Positions 58,473-64,000 of a DNA stretch of 64,000 nucleotides are shown here, piece after piece. A program made the position numbers and the translations under genes. Below the pieces are notes generated by a model. That model did not search any database and had not been told where the DNA came from. It saw only the letters and a list, made by a program, of their open reading frames with translations. This stretch comes from Hyperoodon ampullatus (lineage: Eukaryota > Chordata > Mammalia > Artiodactyla > Ziphiidae). Where the stretch lies: positions 30,942,425 through 31,006,424 of the forward strand of contig OX457061.1 in assembly GCA_949752795.1 (NCBI GenBank), in the 5' to 3' direction. Position 1 is the stretch's first letter; each line of letters starts with the position of its first letter.

Positions 58473-60983
58473 AGATGTGAAAAGACTTATAGAGGACTTA
58501 CTTCTACCCTTTCAGCTAACAGAAGGAAGGACTGAGAAAGAGAGATGAAGTGACCTGTGTAATGTTAGGAGAATCACCCAGGGCTTTTGAGCCCAAGTCC
58601 AGTTTTCTTTTCTTTATCACAAGTTCCACTCTCTTTTGGAAATGATGTATATTTCTCTTTGAGTATAAAAATACATCAACATCCTGTTAGGATATGGGAG
58701 ATTTAAGTGGAGCCACCTCTGGATAGAAGATAAAGTTTAGGGTTATATGACAGGAACAAGGAAACGGGGGAGCAGGACCAAAAAAACTGGTGGGTATTAA
58801 AAACAGAACATCAGTATCCTTAAGGTGGATGTATTTTATGTTCAAGGTTGGAGGCAAGTGAGTTAAACTGAGATGACATCAGAGATGTAGGGTAATAAAG
58901 CAGATGAAGATGTAGACAGGCATGGAGCAGAGAGGACTTTAGTTTTGAAGGACAGAGAACCAGCCTTTTAGTTAAAATACGGTTAAAAGTCCTTAGACAG
59001 GGACATTAACCTGGCAGGGACAGTATCTAGACAGTATCAGGAAAAAAATAGTTGTAGGTCACAACACAGTTGTCAAGTTTAAAGGTTTCTGTCCCAAGTT
59101 AGCCTCCATTGAGTAGGAACTTCTAGTTAATCTTTTTTCATTCTTTCCTGTAATATTTCTAACTAAATCCATATCACCTAAAAGTATTCTGTAATTTAAT
59201 GTCTTTTTAAATCATTAGTAAAACAACTTTTGGTCAAAATATGGTGGCTTACATACCTGTAATTCAAGCATTACTCAGAATGCTCTGGCTTTCTGCACTT
59301 TGTGACAAAATATCAAATCTTTGGTATTATCTTTCACCGACACCATTTTGGAGGTGTATACAAATACACCTACACATCACAAGAGGCAATTTTTAAAAAA
59401 TGAACATGCATGTCATCATCATTTTTGGGTACATTTTACTTTAGAGCATAACTAAGTAAGGTAAGGCTAAATCTTTAAAATTATATTATTTTATTGCTCC
59501 ATGAAGTTTAACATCACGGAAGATGTTGCTTATTCTTACTCCCAACAGTGCCCATGTACCAACATTTAAGGAAAATCAATATATAATTCACTTATATTCT
59601 TACTTGAAAAGAAATATTCTAATTGTTTTTTGAGGAAGGAAACAAAGGTAGTGTTTTGCTTTGGGTTATACAAAGTTGCTTTGCTGAGATTAGAAACCTT
59701 GGGATTTTATTTGGTGTTCAACCATGTAATCTTATTCACTAATTTGACCAAAATACAGTGCCAATCAAGAATGAGAACACACTTATTGCAGTCCAGTCAA
59801 AAGTGTTATGTTAGACTGTGACTGATAGTCCTACAAATAATTCTGACAATGTGGGATTCGTGTTAGTAATGACTAAATTTTAACTTAATGCACACATAAG
59901 TGTGTGTTTGTGCATAGGCGCATGTATGGGCTCTTTTAGAATCCAAATAAGTCACAACTGAGGGCATGTTCATAGAACTTTGCTTAAAATCTCTCACTGA
60001 TTAGTGCATACATGTTCTCAGAAGCTAAAATAGAACCATGTTATAACAAGCTATATTTATGTCACGGTTTATACATAGCTATGTTCCTTCACAAGTGAAA
60101 GCTGCAGTCAGTATAAACCTGATATAATTGATTCCCTCTTTTTTGGACACAAATAATCTCATAATAATAATAACATCAAAAAGAAAAGAAAATGGCCCAG
60201 AATCCCATGACCCTAACAAATCAGAGATTTTTCATTTCTTTATATTTTTTCCTGTTCTCATTCTTATGTATATATCTTTTATACAGAGGTGTAATCATCA
60301 CATTAGATATCAATTTTGGGGTTTTTTCCCTTGTACTATTAAATCATAAGTTCTTCCATACATTAGTATTCAAAGTTATTGTTTCAAATAGCTGCATATT
60401 ATGCTGTATGTTGATATCTTGGTATGACTACTTTGTATGAGTTATTAAGTTTGTGCCCCGAATACCTTTTTTAATCTAAGGTTTTGTATGCTGTTCTGAG
60501 AGAAGAAATACTCTATTAATGGTGGCATGTTTCAAGCAAAAGTATGTTTGTTTTTATTTTTAGATAGCTTATGGCAAAAATTCATTTTCAGTTCAATGAA
60601 GTATATGTTTGTAAGTTTTGCCATCTGCCCCTTGATTGATAGATGTGTAGGCTGAGGAGTTTAAGTATTTGGTTTTGCTTTTAGTAGTTGTGTATGTGTG
60701 TATGTGTGTGTATATGTGTGTGTGTTTCTTTTCAGAAGGGGAGGGTAATGTCTTCTGTTGGAATATGCACTCCACCCTCTTTGATAAGGCTTGTGGTAAG
60801 ATGTGCATCATGCCCCATGACGGTCATCTTCATAGCATTAAGCTCACAGCTCTTAGCTCCCATATGATGTGTGGAGGGTGGACTGTATTGCAGTCATATT
60901 CACCTTTCATTTGTGTGTTTGATGTGGCATTTATATTAAGTAGGAGTAATTTTTTTTCTGATTTTTTTTTCTTGTGTCACCAG

Positions 60984-61153
60984 TGCACCTATTCCATTCT
61001 TCCATCGCTGTGCTCCTGTGAACATTTCCTGCTATGCCAAGTTTGCAGAGGCCCTGATCACCTTTGTCAGTGACAATAGTGTCTTACACAGGCTGATTAG
61101 TGGAGTAATGACCAGCAAAGAAATTATATTGGGACTTTGCTTGTTATCACTAG
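60984..61153 (+). CDS. SLC44A1: SLC44A1 internal exon (end of extracellular loop 1 and start of TM2)
   Basis: One base completes Ser, then 56 residues start [20 protein letters not shown] and end in GLCLLSL, with one base of a Val codon. The exon closes the large extracellular loop with two more cysteines (HRC, ISC). That makes eight across the exons in this window, an even number compatible with disulfide pairing (inference). It carries the N-I-S sequon that I recall as Asn180 in human CTL1. After the loop, the hydrophobic run [10 protein letters not shown] begins helix 2. The acceptor is tgtgtcaccag behind a long T-rich tract; the donor is gtaatt at 61154. Entry phase 2, exit phase 1, length 170 nt. 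Confidence 0.95.
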
Positions 61154-63103
61154 GTAATTGTTTTTCTCATTATTAGCTATTGCATAGTACTGCAGTAGAA
61201 GACTGTTCTTTTAACCAAAATATGAATACTGCTGGGGATACTTGTAAATTGTTTAACTTCCCATAGCCAAAATAATTGTTTCAGAATATATATAGTTATA
61301 AATAGATACATATTTTAAAAAGAATATAATATATCTGAAACTCATTTCCCTTCTTTTTCTCTCATTGGAGAAAACTGGTGTATTCCCAAACTTTGATTAC
61401 AAAGTCTATAATAACCTTTAATATGATAATAGGAGGTTTCTATTATCAGCACCCCTTTGTTTTTAGTTTTGATTCCAAAAGGCTTACTTGCTTATAAAAA
61501 GAGGCTACCTATTTTCTTTTATATTTTCCATCAAAGAGCATAGATTTCTGATATATTATGTTTGGATTATGTAATTTTTTTAATTGCTACAATTAATATC
61601 TGTATTGCTTGAAAAAGTAGGAAATCTCCACTTGTTAGCCATTTAGTTTTTTGGTCAATAAATAGATAATAAAATAAATAAAAGCAAATAAATTTTATTT
61701 TCAAGATGTAAATTCCCTATATTATCCTAGAACTATATGTAGCCATATCAGAATTTATAGACTTTTTTAATTGGGAGAAGTAAACTGTAGTAGGAACCAA
61801 ACAACTATTTTGTTATATAAGTAAAATGAGTGTTTATGCCTGTTAACACCAATTATAGTCATTGAGAAGTCTAGCTATATTTCTGTCTTGTCATTAGAGA
61901 GTATTTTCTTTTTGCTTAGGTAGTACTTGACTCAGTTGAAATAATGCTGTCCATATGAAAGCTATTTCTGTGATATTTGAAACGCTCCCATCTGTTTTTG
62001 GTTCCTGTACATTTATTGCAAATGTGAGTACCTTAATAATGTTACCTAGTCACAGATCCCAACTATTTATTTGGCTTTGCAAATGGTCCAAGGAAACTTG
62101 ATTATTAGTCTAGCTTTATATAAAAATTTTTTGATTTCTGAAATAGTTGAATACTTGAACCAAGAAAAAAAGAATCCAAACCTAAAAATAGTGTTAATAA
62201 TGTTGTTAAGCCATTGGAATTCCATTTTTTATTAGAATGGTTTTCTTTTGAGGTTTAAGATCTTTATTCATTTGTTTGTGAAATGGGACTTTAGATAATT
62301 AAAGATGAACAAATTATGATTTCATAAATGAATTTCCCCATGCAAGGGTTAAATCTTCTCAGTTTCTTTTGAGATTTTCACTCGAGATTTTGGCATGTTG
62401 GAATTTAGCTTGGGGTGGGTAGAGGAGTTGGTTAAATAACTCAAGCTAAGCTTTGCTCCTTTTTTGAAGAGCTTCTTAGTCAGGACCCCTGACCTCAGTT
62501 GAGAAGTAATGTCAGAGGAATTTTGGCTTCAGTAGTTTTCAGGATATTATTCTATAAGGTCAGACCATCTCTTGGAGTTTTAGAGGAGAAACAACTAGAA
62601 AAAGATAATATACCAACTGGCTTGTTGACCGAACATCAGAGAAGTTGGTCCTGAAACGCATAGGTGACTCAAGGAAGTGTAGCACCTAATTTAACTGATC
62701 TCTGTCTACATGTGGTATTTTTTCCAGTCACCAACATGGCATGTCATTCTCTACACTTTGTGTGTTGGCATCTATGTTTGCATGTGAGTTCTGATGTCTT
62801 CCTGTGGCAAATCCACAACAGTTCTGTGTTGTTTTTGAGTCACCATATACATTTGCATGTATTCTTTTCTGTCATTTATAAACCCAGTTAGGTGCCTTTG
62901 GTTTTAAGTGATGCTGTTCAAGTGGTGCAAGTACCAAAGTCAAAGTACAAAGGCAGCCAGTTTCCTTTCTTACCTAAATTGGAGTCATGAACTTGTCAAT
63001 AGCAGCAAATTATTTCCCTAGGAGAAAACAATTGAAAGAGTTTCTCTTTATATTTTCTAAAGTTTTCAAATGATATTCTGTGTGTTCTTTATCTTCCCTG
63101 CAG
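61154..63103 (+). other. SLC44A1: SLC44A1 1.95-kb intron
   Basis: The donor is gtaatt at 61154 and the acceptor atcttccctgcag ends at 63103. The sequence is AT-rich, and I recognise no transposon or ncRNA in it. It is the only intron fully inside the window that lacks CHR SINEs. Confidence 0.85.
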
Positions 63104-63193
63104 TTCTGTCCATGATTTTGATGGTGATAATCAGGTATATATCAAGAATACTTGTGTGGATCTTAACAATTCTGCTCATCCTGGGTTCACTTG
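63104..63193 (+). CDS. SLC44A1: SLC44A1 internal exon (TM2-TM3)
   Basis: Two bases complete Val, then 29 mostly hydrophobic residues follow: LSMILMVII ends helix 2, RYISR is a short charged turn, and [15 protein letters not shown] is helix 3. One base of a Gly codon closes the exon. The acceptor is atcttccctgcag and the donor gtaagc at 63194. Entry and exit phases are both 1 and the length is 90 nt. This is the only exon here that could be skipped without shifting the frame, though skipping would delete a helix pair. The gene continues beyond the window; none of the later helices are visible. Confidence 0.95.
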
Positions 63194-64000
63194 GTAAGCT
63201 GCTTATTCCTTTGTTTTTTAGTAATTAGAATTGAGAGTTAAAGTTTGCCTTTAACAATCCCTCAATTCAGAACTATTTTGGTTATTTTAAATAATTTTCC
63301 TCTTGTAAGGCCTGTGAATTCATTGATAAAATGTAAAGACAGGTAAGTGGATTACATTTAAGTTAGTTCACTGTGAGATTACTAAATCAAATAAAATGGG
63401 AAGGCCAGTGGCTTTTGGAATAAGAGCAAGTGAGATATTTTTTAAAGGGGACTAACGTTTTTCTGTCAATATCAGTTTGAGGGGGAGAGTACAACCGAAA
63501 AGAAAGGAATTGAGCCTCTGTTCTGCTCCTGCTTTTGAATTTTCACTTGATTCTTCCAGTGCTCCCTGCCTGGCAAGTGAAGGGACCCTTTCTTTTTATC
63601 TTGCACTTTTTTAAGGCCTAAATCAGCCATTCTAAGGTGTTGAAATTCTTTCTGGTTGAGAAGTGTTCCTGGCAGGATAACTCTGTCGGGGGTGTGTGTA
63701 CGTGTGTGTGTTTAAAATTTTGTTACTCATTTTTCTGTCTATTGACGTTCTATTTTGTTTTTATTTTAGTGTTTCTAATGAAACCTTCTGGGTTTTCTGT
63801 GTTTATTGTCTTTAAAAAAAATTTCCCCCTCCCAATTATAAATGTCATACCTACTCATGGTATCTAACTACTTCCATGGTAGAAAATAGAAATATAGGAA
63901 AGAAAATAAAAGTTTTATTTCACATGCTACATCTTCTCTTTAAAGAGTATTTACTTTTGCCTTTAAAAATGTCATAATTATAGGGACCCACCTTCAGTTC
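63194..64000 (+). other. SLC44A1: SLC44A1 intron, 5' part (continues beyond window)
   Basis: This begins with donor gtaagc. It is AT-rich intronic sequence with nothing recognised up to the end of the window. The next coding exon (expected to open with two bases completing Gly and continue into the GTG-rich stretch after helix 3) is not present. Confidence 0.8.

Larger units (their letters stand above)
53395..60983 (+). other. SLC44A1: SLC44A1 7.6-kb intron
   Basis: The donor is gtaaat at 53395 and the acceptor tgtgtcaccag ends at 60983. It contains an AC microsatellite, MIR fragments at 55590-55830 and 56300-56520, and three CHR-type SINEs (54443, 56877, 57711). From about 57940 to 60980 I recognise only short simple repeats: (TTA)n at 58451-58472 and TG-rich sequence at 60690-60725. 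Confidence 0.85.

Noticed and set aside
60669..61073. 134-codon open reading frame overlapping the 60984 exon
   Set aside because: Wrong frame relative to SLC44A1. It starts in a TG-rich intronic tract and has no family resemblance.

Overview
The window is mammalian intron-rich genomic DNA, almost certainly from a cetacean (whale or dolphin). The evidence is at least thirteen near-identical ~210-bp copies of a tRNA(Glu)-derived SINE of the CHR type, plus several longer ~350-bp relatives. Many are bounded by perfect or near-perfect 11-17-bp target-site duplications. Older L1, L2 and MIR layers are those expected in any placental mammal. No bacterial, plasmid, phage or CRISPR features are present.

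One protein-coding gene runs through the whole window on the + strand. Five internal exons of SLC44A1 (choline transporter-like protein 1, CTL1) lie at 5305-5447, 39894-40030, 53301-53394, 60984-61153 and 63104-63193. All have AG/GT boundaries and compatible phases (0, 2, 1, 2, 1, then 1 at the exit). Joined, they read without a stop from the end of the first membrane helix, through a large cysteine-rich N-glycosylated extracellular loop, into helices 2 and 3. The first exon(s) with the N-terminus lie before the window and the rest of the transporter lies after it. The introns are at least 5.3 kb (partial), 34.4, 13.3, 7.6 and 1.95 kb, then partial.

Region by region. 1-5304 is an intron holding a full-length processed pseudogene of YBX1 (1621-3138, with a 12-bp target-site duplication), MIR fragments and one CHR SINE. 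5448-39893 is the very large intron. It carries most of the SINEs, L2 fragments, an ERV-type LTR candidate, a repeat-poor GC-richer block at 25.05-26.26 kb, and a long antisense L1 (33.46-39.42 kb) that keeps 5' UTR-like and ORF2 sequence but appears to lack ORF1 and contains later insertions. 40031-53300 holds a + strand L1 with nested inserts and a duplicated 3' end (42.83-44.90 kb), L2 and hAT-type fragments, and a close inverted pair of young SINEs (49.57-50.22 kb). 53395-64000 has fewer repeats, with two young SINEs and one long-form SINE at 54.4, 56.9 and 57.7 kb.

I found no novel coding system. The most worthwhile non-routine signals are the inverted SINE pair, inverted SINEs flanking SLC44A1 exons, the repeat-poor block with regulatory-type motifs, and the structural oddities of the L1 copies. 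Repeat family names rest on recognition of consensus sequence from memory, not on a database search.
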